Assembly (NCBI RefSeq): GCF_008831285.2
Contig: NC_045150.1
Span: 742,001-806,000, forward strand
Source of the DNA: Nymphaea colorata
Taxonomy: Eukaryota; Streptophyta; Magnoliopsida; Nymphaeales; Nymphaeaceae
Length of the DNA stretch: 64,000 nt
Direction of reading: 5' to 3'
The notes under the pieces were generated by a model that had not been told where the DNA came from, did no database searches, and saw only the letters and a program-made list of their open reading frames with translations. This document shows positions 23,305-35,636 of the stretch, piece after piece (the stretch's first letter is position 1; each line of letters begins with the position of its first letter). Both the position numbers and the translations under genes were made by a program.

Positions 23305-23480
23305 GAGCTAGAGTAAGGCCCGTATGGGCCTTGGCCCCACCTTAAAAAAACTTTTAAAAAATATATATATGTAATTTAGTTTTATATAAAAATTTAAAAA
23401 ATGGTATTTGGGCCTTCGTCAAAACTTTTAAAAACTTTAATTCGGCTCAAAAAAATCATGGTTCCGCCCCTACTTTGTTT
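23305..23480. mobile_element. MITE-like element, CAGGGGCGGA-type ends
   Basis: Left: CAGAGCTAGAGTAAGGCCCG, then GGGCCTTGGCCCCACC. Right: the minus strand reads GTAGGGGCGGAACCATG. The AT-rich interior has ACTTTTAAAAA words at both sides. The same organisation is seen at 56165-56322. Confidence 0.45.
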
Positions 23481-23687
23481 ATGTTTGGTCCCAAATATAA
23501 AAACTGCTTCAGTCGACGCCCGAGACATTTGAGATAAGACTTGGGGAAGTGACTCCCATCATCCCCATTGAAAACCCAAACTATGTCCGCCACTGCCCTG
23601 ATGATTGGAATCTTATGTGGTGGATCTGCCGGTCAGTGAAGAGGACTTGCAGAAACTAAAAGAGAAATGGCTTTTTAAACCTGAGGG

Positions 23688-23691
<4 letters not shown>

Positions 23692-23732
<41 letters not shown>
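23692..23732. repeat. (CT)n microsatellite
   Basis: About 40 bp of uninterrupted CT dinucleotide. Confidence 0.95.
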
Positions 23733-23734
<2 letters not shown>

Positions 23735-24814
23735 CATCACCAAAGTCTGAAGAGCCCATCCTTTGAAAGCCTACCAATCTCCCAATCAGTACTGAAACAA
23801 TTTGTGAGGCAAGAGGTTAAGAAATGGAAGAAAAGGTTGAAAGAGTGGTTTGAGAAGACATGACTAGTGGACAAAAGAAAGGTTGGAATTGTGGGCAGCA
23901 GCACACATGGGGCTATATTGCTCTTGTCCCTTCCCTGTTGCTCTTGGCCTCTATCTCTTTGTTTCCACTTGTAGCCCAGGGGACCATATAAGCCTGTCGT
24001 TACTTCTTGAGTTATTAGTTTTTTTGACTCTCTTTTTCTCGGTATGGCAAAAGAAAAAAGCGTGGATGAATGGTGGGGTTGCTTAGAGCATCTTCCACAT
24101 GCAGACCCTCATGTCGTATTTTTTAAGCCTTCAAAATATATGTACGTACCTAAGCTTGGGTGATAAAAATTTCTTACTAAAATCTCTCCCTTTACTTCGT
24201 CACCGTAATGCTGTCAATATATATAGGTTCAACTCTACCAGAAGCAATCAGGTAGCCACAGATTAAAATTCGTCACTTAAAAATAGTTGCCGTAGTGTAT
24301 GTGGTGCAACTTTCCTTAGTTTGTGTATATCTTTTTCCTTTAATAAATGGCGGGAGCCATCCTCCAGCAGGCCCGAACAGTCTATGGTGCAAAAAATATT
24401 CCATGATCTTTAATTTTAGTAATGATTGATAACTCTTAATTTTTTATATATATAAAGAAAGAGAGGTCACTTATATATCGGGAGTATTCTTACGATTACC
24501 AAATATATACACTTGCACATGCAATCTCTCATAGCTCCAAGCCTATCATTTGCTGAAACTTCAATTTTTTCAACCCCGCGAGCATATTTAGAGGTTGTTA
24601 GCAATGAAAACAATTCGTAGCTGTACCGTAAATATGTCATAAAATTTGGAACAAATTCATATAACACTTTTTTATGTGTTTCATGAATCTATTTTAATTT
24701 TTAAGGCAAACAAATTGTTATCATTGTCACATATTTCTCAAGTATAATACGAGAAAGTTGTATATTTCAAGAATATTTCGAGAAAATCTTAGATATAATA
24801 CACGGTTTTCTCAC
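23733..24814. other. No gene recognised
   Basis: Short hydrophobic frames only (for example 23883-24086). Nothing is identifiable. Confidence 0.4.
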
Positions 24815-24980
24815 GTTTTTTTATTTTTTGGTCTTTTAAAAAAAAAACGCGTCCAATTGCTATTTTATATGCCCGACTTATTTGTAAGGTATTATATTTT
24901 TTGGTCTTTTTTAAAAAAATGTGTCCACTTGCTATTATTTTATATGTCTGACTTATTTCTAAGGTATTATATGTATTTTT
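24815..24980. repeat. Imperfect tandem duplication, about 88-bp unit
   Basis: TTTTTTGGTCTTTT-(A)n-GTGTCC/GCGTCC-(A/C)TTGCTATT, then GACTTATTT(G/C)TAAGGTATTATAT, occurs twice in succession. Confidence 0.75.
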
Positions 24981-25872
24981 TTCAAATAATATGCATTTTA
25001 TGTTACAATGTGCCAAGCAGCCCTTTAGCATTGCAGTCAACTATCAGGAATCTATTTAGTACATATGCCAAGTGACAAAATGAAGGGACATGACTTGAGA
25101 GATTGTACTTCCGGTGATTCGGCAAATTTGGATTTCTAATCACATGCAGAAGCGCCGCGTCAGCCGGATGGTCCACTTTTTGGTGTCGAAAACGTTTGAT
25201 CGGCATTATTATCACGTAGATTTTGTTCTAAAAGAAAAAAGACATTGCTGATATTTTACGACCAATATTATGGCCTTTTGGTGAAGAAACTTGTTCAAAT
25301 TTCATGATTTGGACGAGGAAAATAAGTTGGAAGCTTTCGTCCACCTGCAGCAACAATGGGCAGAAGGAAGGTCGATGGTTGATCACGTGCAATTGCGCTA
25401 CCGGAAAATTTGCCTTTGTTGTTTTTTGGACGCTTGTTTTAATTATTCCGTTTCCTTTGCTTTTTGTAGAAGCTATTATACTTTATTCATTGTCAAAAAA
25501 ATGTTCTTTTGATTCTGTTATGACTTATGATGCAGTTATTTGGGTTCGCCAATTCAATCATAAGCTTTGTTTACGTACTACGCGTCAATATTATGTCTGG
25601 CCGATATCACAGGAATGATATCTCTCTCTCTCTCTTTATATATATATATATGGTTGGTGTGGGCCCACAATTTCCTGTTATTTTCATTTTCGTATAAGTA
25701 TCTTCAAATATTTACTTATTTATATATACTAATAGTCCTTAAGAAATGAAATTGGTCGTTTTGACCCATTCTAATGGACCGCTAAGAAAACGAATAAAGA
25801 GTTTATACTCTTTTTTTTTTTGTACATCATCCATGTTGATGGGTCAAACATCAGTGGATAGTTAGTCACCAT

Positions 25873-26015
<143 letters not shown>

Positions 26016-26487
26016 AAGAATGTTTGGTAGGAAACATATATTTAGTCAATCACTTTACGAGTTTAAATGTGTATTTTATCACAAAAAATTATCAGTTCTC
26101 ATAATATTAAAATATTGATAGTAATAAAACCAATAATTTTTAACAAAAACAACCTAAGTTAACGTATGACACAAATTTAAGTCGTTTAGTTTTTGTCCTC
26201 AAGCATCTCTCTCTCTCTCTGTACAGGCAAGTTGCCACGCCAAACTGGTTTATTCTGAAAGGTAGGTATTGATTATTAATGGTTTAACACCGAATATTAG
26301 CATACTTTTAGGAGATACATGTGAGGCATGTGACTTGCTTTTGCTAGATGGACCTTAACGGTTTTCTGTTATTTACATCTCACATTAAGAAACACTTAAT
26401 AAAAGAGAACAAATTTAAAAAAATCTAACTAAAAATAATTGTGAAAGTTCTGACCTAAGGTTCTACGCACCAACAAAGCCTAAGAAG

Positions 26488-26546
26488 CCTATAATATATG
26501 AAGAAACTGCATGACCAAAATATATGAAGAAACTGCATGACCAAAA
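26488..26546. repeat. Short tandem duplication, 28-bp unit
   Basis: ATATATGAAGAAACTGCATG followed by ACCAAAAT occurs twice back to back. Confidence 0.8.
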
Positions 26547-26565
26547 TGTGCCACTACACATAAAG

Positions 26566-26888
26566 CAGCAGCGACTCTAACACAGGATTTGGCCAACATT
26601 ATTCTAATAAATCTTGGCAACGAAATGCCTGTTGTGGGTTATATACATGTGACATATCATGAACTGTTGACACCTGATAAGAAGAGCATCTATTATCATA
26701 ATTTGCATATACCAGTACAGAGCTACATATGGGTTAGTGTGGGCATTTGCATACACCAGCCCAGCAAAAATTTTATTGGCATGGCTCAAGATTACATTGA
26801 ATTGACTAAAAAATTATATGTGGTGCTCACACCATACCTGAGTGTGTTACAAGTGCCCGTTGGCCAAAAACTTCTGCATCCGCCACTG
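26566..26888. mobile_element. MITE-like element with imperfect ~30-bp inverted ends
   Basis: The left end starts CAGCAGCGACTCTAACACAG and reaches TTTGGCCAAC. The right end, read on the minus strand from 26888, starts CAGTGGCGGATGCAGAAG and reaches TTTTTGGCCAAC. CAGTGGCGGA-type ends are common in plant non-autonomous hAT-like elements. A target duplication is not visible. No transposase is present. Confidence 0.5.
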
Positions 26889-27224
26889 ACATATATCTAT
26901 AACTAAGAATAAAAGAGATTAGATATCTATTAATTACCAGTATATATCGGCTTGATTTTTTTTTTGTCTCGAAATGCTGCCATAATGACGTTTTAGAAAG
27001 AGGGTCATCAATATTGATAACCAACCCTTCCCCAGGGTTTCCATCGAAAACAGCATTTTGATCTTAATACACAAATCAAGTTTCAAAATCAGGTTGAAAA
27101 ACCAAAACTTTTCATAAAATCAGGATTTCATGAAATGAAGTTATTTGAGAGTGCCGTCCAACTACAACCTTAATATGAGTCCTCACTTTGTTGGGTTATC
27201 TAAGCAAGTTTTTGAAAATATGAG

Positions 27225-27226
27225 TC

Positions 27227-27262
<36 letters not shown>
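27225..27262. repeat. (TG)n-(AG)n microsatellite
   Basis: A short GT run (GTGTGTGTGTG) followed by about 22 bp of GA. Confidence 0.9.
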
Positions 27263-27559
27263 GGAGAAGAGAGACCAAAAACCTCATTCAATCAACTTAA
27301 ATTGCTGCCATATGTCTTAGTCCATCTCTCTATGCTATTAGGAGAAGAGTAGCATCCACAAGAATCGAACAAGAAGAATGCCCAACCAGCTATGCACAAA
27401 GGAAGAGAGAGAAAGAGGGTCTATTCAAGGACTTAAAAGTTTACATTGTGATTGTGATGAATGCTGCTGGCCATTAAACCCATCAGCACAGCTGCACAGG
27501 AATGTGGGTTTGAAGCCTGGAATTGATTTTAGGCCACAATTAGACCGCCGGGCATGCGA

Positions 27560-27645
27560 ACAAGCAAGGTGGGATGGTTGAGAATCAAACCGTGCGAGGC
27601 ATCGATCCAAATCAGGCCACTAATGGGCGACCTTGTTAAAGTGAA
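27560..27645 (-). repeat. tRNA-like SINE head (candidate)
   Basis: The minus strand reads GGTCGCCCATTAGTGGCC (A-box-like), then about 30 nt later CACGGTTTGATTCTCAACC (B-box-like). The arms do not fold into a clean tRNA by eye, so a SINE head is preferred over a tRNA gene. Confidence 0.35.
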
Positions 27646-27685
27646 GCACCAACACCTTCTACCAGTAAGTAGCTTGTAAACAAGG

Positions 27686-27800
27686 ACCCTGCGTGGTGTT
27701 TGGTAATGCTTCCCGGGAAAGACCGGGTAACCCGATCTCCTCAATTTCGCTCAAATCCCCTTTAAAATTGGATCGAGAAAAGGTTTCTTTATGGATTGAG
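27686..27800. repeat. MITE-like end with GTGTTTGGTAATG
   Basis: GTGTTTGGTAATGCTTCCCG is a typical plant MITE opening (KTGTTTGG). It is followed by palindromic CCCGGGAAAGACCGGGTAA. The other end is not found. Confidence 0.3.
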
Positions 27801-28183
27801 AGGCCACTTGCATTCCGCCCACTTCGGTGCACAGCTTCCAGCTTGTCTGGGTCGCCAAGACAGAGCTTGCACATGGCCTGCTGAAATTTAATTTTTACGG
27901 ATAGCTCATGACAGACTGGGATATCCAGTAGATCCAAATTGACTAGCGACATGATCCAAATTAATTGATAGACTTTAAACCGTATATCAAATCCAAATCC
28001 GGTTGTTGACCAAGTTAAACTTTGAAAATTTTGTTTGAAAGATTCAGATCAAGTCTAAAGCCATCATAATCCAATAATCATTTCATTGGATAAAAGAGAA
28101 GAGTCTTCGGCTGTTGAGTGCAATAACTTTGATGTCTGTGTGTGTGTGTTTTTTTTTTTTCAAACAAGTACCAATAGGCCCAA

Positions 28184-28340
28184 GGGGCGTAGCATAGCTG
28201 GTTGAGTCGGAGGGCCGTTATAAGTATGGTTGTCAATTTAATTCCCGTGAACACTACTATTTTTGGACTATAATAGTGGATGTGCTTTACTCTAGTTGAT
28301 GGGCGTCCTGAAACATCCTTAGACCCAAGGGACATGAAGA
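28184..28340 (+). repeat. tRNA-derived SINE-like element
   Basis: GGCGTAGCATAGCTGGTTGAG (28186-28206) matches the polymerase III A box of tRNA-headed SINEs. GGTTGTCAATTTAATTCCC (28228-28246) resembles the B box at normal spacing. An unrelated body follows. A preceding T-run (28149-28160) and flanking sequence give no certain target duplication. Confidence 0.45.
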
Positions 28341-29154
28341 AAGAGGAACAATTCTGATCTCTCCTAAAATTGCCAAGTAAGTATCAATAATTATACAAAT
28401 GTAAACTACACGCTTTTTTCCTTCTTCTTTTCCGTTGGTAGGAACCTAGGTGGATTTTTCCAGATCTTGAAAAAAGAGGACTACAATTTTCGTAAATGTT
28501 CCATGTTTAAACAAATAATTAACATGCACATTTTATCATACAGAGATAACACAACTAATTAATTAATTTCGAAGTTGGAGTACACGGAATCTAAACCATG
28601 CACGCAAATAGGTTCAGTTTGTGAAAAAAAAAAAGAGTAAAAAAATATCGCATTCAAACATGGTCCAATATTATTTCCGGTGTTCCCAAAAACAAATACG
28701 GGAGAAAAAGGAGAAACATGATAGTTGTATCAGTAAGGGCCCTCAAGATTGGGATAGAGCAATCAAACAGGGGCCACAGGCATGGACCGAAGGAAAGGGA
28801 GGGATCATGATGGAATGAGGTAGGCTGCCTTTTTCTTGAGCTCCAATGGCTGCATGGGCTTTAGGCTTGATGGAGCCAAATGAAGCTACATTCTCTGCAA
28901 GTTGCGTGCTTTCTTCACTGAATTAATGAAGGAAAAGAGACACCTCAGTCTCATCCCCTTCGTAGTAGCTTTTAGACTGTGGCGACACTGTTCTTTGTGT
29001 CCACCAGATCATGCACTGCTGCAATCAAAGTTTCTTTTTCACCTGGTTTTAATAAATTATTGATCTTTGGAATCTCCTGTCCAGCCAACAAATGAAGCCT
29101 ATGATAGTTGCAACTCATGATACAATTTAGGCTAAGTACCTACCCGAGATTGGC
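28341..29154. other. No gene recognised
   Basis: Intergenic. A 65-codon Lys-rich frame at 28621-28818 is not recognisable. Confidence 0.4.
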
Positions 29155-29158
29155 ACCA

Positions 29159-29250
29159 GTTTTTTTTTTTCCAAATTAAATCGGGAATTGAATCGAGTCG
29201 GCAGTCTGCCCATTGGACAATTCGATGACTCAGTTTCATCCGTTATCATT
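29159..29250 (-). repeat. Possible SINE with A-tail
   Basis: On the minus strand, CTGAGTCATCGAATTGTCC then CGACTCGATTCAATTCCC resembles A and B boxes. It is followed within 20 nt by an A-run (the T-run at 29160-29170). Confidence 0.3.
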
Positions 29251-29955
29251 TTGCAAAAGTATTATTATTATGTATATTTTCTAAACAAAACACATGTGTG
29301 CACGTAAATTAGAAAAATTACAAAAGGCTGCCCAGGGTTGGATTATGGATACAGAGTAAATGACCACCCAACTTTTGATGTATAAGAAATAGACACTTAA
29401 TTGGTTTTACGTACTTCTCAAACCACCGTTTCGAAATACAAAATATTAAGTTAGGATTGTAATTTAGAAAGTTACTTTTTCCAAAGCAAAATATCTGAAA
29501 TAACAAAAACGACAGCGAGGGGGAGCGGGGTGGCTCCTCCTTTTTGGTTTTTCTTTATTTTTAACAATAATTTGTTGTTTTTCAAATAATTTGCTAAGTA
29601 ATTTTGAGAATTACCCTCCTTATCTAAGATTCTATATTTAGAAGCAATGATTTGAGAATTATGAAAATAATTGAGCACCCGTTTGTTATGCGTTAAAAAG
29701 GGGGTCGTCGTCCGTTATCAGTCCAAAAGTTGAACTTTCATTAATTTTTTGAAAATTATTTAAAAATAATTAAAAAGTAAAGTATGAAACTCCTTCAATC
29801 AAAGTATGGTTTGAGCCAATTTGACACCGGATTCAATTGAAAGAGAATAATTAAGCAGATTTTGACAACATTATCACCTCTTGCCCCCAAAGTGAAGAGA
29901 GAAGGTTAATCTTGGCATTGTCTAGTGCATATAATATAGGAATTTATATCAAAAT
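29251..29955. other. No gene recognised
   Basis: AT-rich intergenic sequence between repeats. Only short chance frames. Confidence 0.4.
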
Positions 29956-31860
29956 TTAAGGACAAGAAGTCCCCTAGTTACAATAACAAACACAAAACAT
30001 AAGCAAAAAGACGAAATATATACAACACATAATAAAACAAAATAAGAGGGGTGGGGAGAGAGTGGGAAGACGGAGCGGCACAATCATCCAACCGCAGACG
30101 AAGAACGACATCGTAGCCGAATGACAAAATGTACATCCGACTGCACAAAGCGAGCCACAAACTCCGACGAAGAGAAGGTGCACCTAAAGACCCTGTTGTT
30201 GTGCTCTTCCCAAATGCGCCACCAAGCTGAAATGAGCCATAACCTCCAGACACACCCGAGGAAACAGTCAGGCAGGAAGAAGGACAAAAGAGAAAAAAAG
30301 ACGAATGGAGGATGAGTCCGAAAGGATACTAACAATGAAAGGTCAAGAAGAGGCAAGAACACTAAAGAAAAAAGAGCAAGAAGTAAAAATGTGGACCCGA
30401 GACTCAACCGCGACGAGACAGAGGGAACACTGGTTAGCTAAACTGATGCCAACACACTACAAGTGGTCAGTAGTGTTGATGTGGTCAGTAAGAAGAAGCC
30501 AAACAAAAACAGTGGCACGAGAAGAAGGGCCAAGGGACCAAAGGGATCAGGGTGGGAGCGACGCTACAGAAGAACCAAACGAGGCCAGGTAGCAAAAAGA
30601 AAAAGTGAATTCACGAAAAGGTGAAAAAGGCCAGGATGGAGATGCGAACGATGGGAGGTCAACAAGGCGGAAGAAGAGATGAATGATAGAAAGCAGGTCG
30701 CATCAAAAGTAGGAGGGAGATGTGTGAGAGATGAAAGTACTCCAAACACTAGGGGAAGACAGGTCAAACTTGGAGCAAATGAATAAGGTCATGGGAGAGT
30801 GCTCAGTTGCCAGACGCCACCACCAAGAACACGGAGAAGACTCACAAGTCCGACTAAGGTTGGAAACCCCAGCACCCCAAGATGATGCAGAAGGGCAACC
30901 ATATCCCAATATGCAAGACGATCTGAAGGTCGATCACCATCCCAGATAAATTTACGAATGATCTTGTCAAACCTTTTCAAAACAGCTACAGGAGGTCGAA
31001 GAACCGCAAGAACGTGGAGTGGGACACACAATACAATGCTTAGCAATGGTAATATGACCCGAGAGAGAAAGCAGTTTTCCCTGCCAACACTTGAGGTGAT
31101 CAACAAGCTTTTGCTCCACTCTATACCAAAAGGAGATGCAGGAGGCGACAACGTAATCTGAAAACCAGCAGCTTTACACCCAAAGCAAGCTTCCGCAAGA
31201 AGCACTGTGGCAGGATCCACGTGAATGAGAGAAATGTGACATTTAGAGGAATTAATAGAAAGTCCCAATATGAGCTCAAAAACCCGAAGGATAAGCAAAG
31301 TTCTCATAATCTGTTGACGGGAAGTAGTGCCAAACAAGAGAAAATCGTCAGCATACTGAAGAAAGAAGAAAAGTACTCGGCGACTAAATTGAAGAGCAAC
31401 GGTGATAACAGATAACCCTAACAGAGGCCACGACCTAGACAAAAGAAATCACCACACAACCCATTAAAAGAAACCGCTAGCTGGGCCCCTGTGACAAGAT
31501 CCACTGCCTAAACGATGGACCAAAAGCAAGGCGGGTGAGGAGGTCAGAAAGAAACTCCCAATTAATCGAATCAAATGCCTTAGAGATGTCCAACTTAAAG
31601 ATGAATGAAGGAAGATGCAGACAGTACTGAGAATGAACAACCTCATTGGCCAAGACCACAGCGTCCTGCAAACGCCGACTCTTGATGAAAGCAACCTGAA
31701 AGGGGTTAATGATAGACAGCATAATAGGCACAAGCCATAAGGAAAACAACTTGACAATAATCTTGTAAGGCGTGCTTAAGATGGAGATCGGGTGAAAGTG
31801 AGTGAACATCACAAAAAATGATGTCATGTCATGATATTTGACATTATCTTGATGACTCAA
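29956..31860 (-). mobile_element. L1-type LINE, 5'-truncated, reverse transcriptase plus 3' end
   Basis: Read on the minus strand. 31860-31477 gives the N-terminal half of the RT, with HFHPISILSTPYKI, FQVAFIKSRRLQDAVVLANE and FKLDISKAFDSINW, the palm motif carrying the first catalytic Asp. 31442-30789 gives FLQYADDFLLFG (YADD at 31355-31344, intact catalytic pair), then the thumb and the RKFIWDGD...LAYWDMVALL region typical of plant LINE ORF2. 30407-30084 gives a C-terminal block (WRIWEEHNNRVF, a common plant LINE ending). At least two frame breaks separate these blocks, so it is not functional. The endonuclease and ORF1 are absent. The block is visibly GC-richer than its surroundings, consistent with a younger insertion. 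No poly-A tail or target duplication is obvious. Confidence 0.85.
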
Positions 31861-34800
31861 TATGATAAAGAAAGCAGCTGGTCCTCATGTCCAGCAGTGA
31901 TCTTCATATATATATTCTGATTAGCGCATTTTTCTTTTTGGTTCCCATGTAAATGAATGACAAAAGTAAATATATGAATTGCAGGTAGACCAATAGTTTC
32001 ATTGAGTGCAGAAATTTGGTTCATGGTCAAAGCCTAGACAAATGAGACACAAAATTAAATGAAGCCATACAAACAGACCAGCTCCCAATGAGTGTTCACA
32101 ACGGAACAACAATTAAAACAAAATTAAGAAGAAACAGTAGAAGATGGTAACAAATTCATCAAATCCTGATAGTGGCTAGCTCTTATGATAAGAAAAACCT
32201 CAATTCAAACCATGAATGCAAATGGCTGAATGATTCTATGCTGCATTCCTAAAATCCTGACATGTTGAACCTTGTTATAGTATCAAAGCAAGTGAAGAGT
32301 GGATTCCTCATCCTGCTGACAAATTAAGAGGGCAATATGCAAGTTGTAAACATCATTTCTTCAAATTTTCTTGTGTTTGAACTTTGTCTATCAAAACAAA
32401 CCAGGCATGTAATCAAGCTCTCGGCAGTGGTCTTGGTCTCCATAGCAATCCTTGGAAAACATACTTGGTATGGGAGGCATGAGAGAAGACAAGCATAGGC
32501 GATGGAGAAATTGCTTCAATTAGCCTCCACCCATGTGAAAGAGTATGATCATGTTATGGAATGAGTTAGGGCCTTGTTGAAATTGAATCCAAACTGACAT
32601 CTATGCAAAAAATAAATGTGATGCCCTTAACAGAGGTGAAAGTATCCCAGTTTAGGAGGACATGTTTACTATGTTATATTTATCTCTCAATAAAGTAACA
32701 TAGTAGGAGGTGAGTAGCATCAAAATTGTTCAAACAACTACCATTTCTGGCTCTTCTTAAGCGGTCAAAGACTCAATTTTACAAAGCCGGCATATATACA
32801 AGTGCATCCCTGTTGCAGGACATATATATTAATTTCAAATAAGAATATAGAGAAATTTTTGTCAAAGTCAAACTTTAGTATTCCATTACATGTGAACAAG
32901 ATCTACATCTTTTGGATTTAATTACATACGACTTGAATTTGGGATACAAATAAAGGTCCAAACCATAACAAAATACCCCAAACAACTCTAAACAATACCT
33001 TTGAACACAAAATTTTCCATAAGTGCTCTTGAGCCAAGAATACTTCGGATCTGAGTCTTCTCCTGCATCATTCTCCCAGGATCTCTACATAGCATAAACA
33101 AGCAACACTATACCTGCAACAACACACAAATCTGACTTTGAAATGCCTTGCCTTCTTCTCTCTTAGGTGCTAAAGTAATAGTCGGAACAAGCAAAAACTC
33201 AGGAAGTTTCAATTGGGCTTGCAGCTCTGGCTTTTAGATTCATAGATGCCTTGCAGTTTCACAAAACACTCTCACAAGCAAGCATGGTTAAAACAGAGGC
33301 ATGTTAAAAACTAAGAACAAAATTCAGTTAACTGTTGTTTACTCTATAAGTAAAGCTTCTAATTGTAGAACATTTGACAAGGTAAATGTGTTCACAAGGG
33401 ACTAATGCTACAATGCTTTCACAAACGGACTCAGTTTTCAACTTCCTCCTCTAAGACAATAAATTAGATGTGATGATTTGTGATATCTCATTTTCCACGT
33501 GCATCTTGTCTTTCATTGTTTTAGAATAAAATTGCACAATTCAAATAATGAATTTGGTTGGTTTATGACAAAGTAAATGAGAAGCTGTTAATGAGAAGAG
33601 GAAAAGAAATGGAGGGGAGTCAGTAAAAATAGTATTCACCAAGCAAGATAATAGCAAGTTTCTATGTTGTAGCCCTAACTAGCTTCCAATGACTGCACAC
33701 ATTCACATGAGAGAAGATGATGGTAGGTTTCTACTACCGGCAATCGTCCCATGAGTGAAAAATCATGGTAGGAGGGGAAAACCATACGAGGTGTAACTCC
33801 AAGAAATAATTAGATAATTATTGTATATAATGAACCTAGTTGTTCTTCCATAGTTCCATTGTGTACAAAAGCAAATAGTATATCAAGCATATCATAAAAA
33901 GTCTTTTCAAAAGATGTATTAATTTAGTTTTCAAATTGTAATAAATTGGTAGCTTACAGTAATATGGCAGATAACAAGTACTACATGAAATCCCTAAGAA
34001 ATGTTGAAGCAAAGTCAATGAACTACATTAGTGAATCATCAATGGTTAGTACATTGTCTGCATGCCTAAAATATCAAGATAAATCATTATATTCATAGCT
34101 CAATAAGAAGATAAATGGATGAACCATCAAAAAATTGTAAATATATTCACTTGCTACTTAAATAGACATAGTAGCTTCTCACCATTCTCAAAGGAACCAA
34201 AAAAAAAAAAAGAAAAGAAAACTTGCATTGTTGCATAGATACATAGTTGAAAGCAATAAAATAACCAAGGCATGAGAAAGACGGCAATATTAAAAAAAAC
34301 ATGAGACATTTACTGCACTTAAATAACTTGATCTAATGTTCTAATTCCATTAACGTGTCTACATTTTCAGCTATAAACATATCAATAGGAAACACCATAT
34401 GAATATATGAAAAAATAATTAAAAATTTGAGTAAACACAGTATTTGCTGCCAAAGGGTAAATATATATATCTCTCTCTCTCTCTTTGTCTCTTGCTGGAA
34501 AACCATTTTATGGTGAGAAGACAAGGAATGAAAACATGTTTATGGTATGAAAACCTTTCTAGTGTTTGAAGCAATTTAAACCATTTTGGAGGCCATAGCA
34601 CACATGTTAACATGTTATACCCCAAAAATAGAGCTTTAAAACAGGCTAAGCTCGAATACCTCTACTGAAATGAACCTTGTTAGTGAAATTCAACAATAAG
34701 ATCAATCCCATTTGTACAACAAACAATCTGTGTGAAGGGTATTTTTTGCAACTCAATGACCAGTTATAAAACCAATAGCCGGTAATAAGCCAAATTGGAC

Positions 34801-35407
34801 AACATAACACAATTTGACTGGTCTTTTTTTAGCACTTCACCAGGATGGCTTGTTTCATGTAAAAGCCTTTATGGTTTTAAGCATTTTGTGGATTGGTACC
34901 TGCATCAGCAAGTAGAATAACCAAGTCGGATTGGAAGAGAGCATTAGGGATGTCCTAAGTATTCAATCTTTCAATGAAAAATCATGACCAGAAGCAGGGG
35001 CATAGCCCATTCCTTTACTGGAAGGATGATGATTATCTGGCAAAGGCTACCGATAGGGGGAGAGAGACAGAGGCTGAAGGAGCTGTCGACAGCTATCGCT
35101 TGCTAGCAAACTCTTCCCACTACAAGAACCTCATGAATCATTTACCATATACAAGAATCAGAAAAGAACTAAAAAAATTAAAAATATATACCAAATAATA
35201 AAATATTTTTTGAAATTATAAATTATCATGCACATACACACACTAAAGTTTGATGATTATTAAAACCACAAGTTAAGATGTAAAACCAATCATTTTTTCA
35301 AAGTTAATTTTTTGTATTTCTATTCAATGCTATTCATAACATAAGAAAAAAGAACCACAAAACCAATCATTAGTTATAATGTACCTCAATGTCATGCAGA
35401 TGGAAAG
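31861..35407. other. Largely unassigned intergenic stretch
   Basis: No convincing gene. On the minus strand about 33115-32990 has a TGTTGCAG acceptor-like site followed by readable sequence (WENDAGEDSDPKYSWLKS in one frame), which may be a decayed exon of unknown origin. A plus-strand frame at 34974-35198 (74 codons, charged) is unrecognised. A GA microsatellite lies at about 34465-34490. Confidence 0.35.
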
Positions 35408-35636
35408 CATTAACATATACAAGTATATGATCATCTAGTACAAGCATACATCACATTCTATTTAAACAAGTCAAGAAGACCAAACACCAAGAGCTTGCTA
35501 GCAAATAACCAGTCCATAGGCAAAGGGAGAACATTGACATATACAAGTATATGATAATCTAGTACATGCTTACATCACGTTCTATTTAAACAAGTCAAGC
35601 ATATCAAACGCCATCAGCCTGCTAACAAAATGAACA
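35408..35636. repeat. Direct tandem repeat, about 124-bp period, two copies
   Basis: CATATACAAGTATATGAT...TCTAGTACA...CTTACATCAC...TTCTATTTAAACAAGTCAAG occurs at 35413-35478 and again at 35537-35602 with few changes. Non-coding. Confidence 0.85.

Noticed and set aside
27659-27952. 97-codon minus-strand frame
   Set aside because: Half of it is a MITE-like end (GTGTTTGGTAATG...), the rest has no recognisable motif.
28187-28260. tRNA gene
   Set aside because: A and B boxes are present but the acceptor and anticodon arms do not pair; a SINE head is the better reading.
30121-31415. Several plus-strand open frames of 64-95 codons
   Set aside because: They are antisense shadows of the minus-strand LINE reverse transcriptase.
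35408-35636. Possible CRISPR-like repeat
   Set aside because: Only two long imperfect copies, a plant context and no cas genes.
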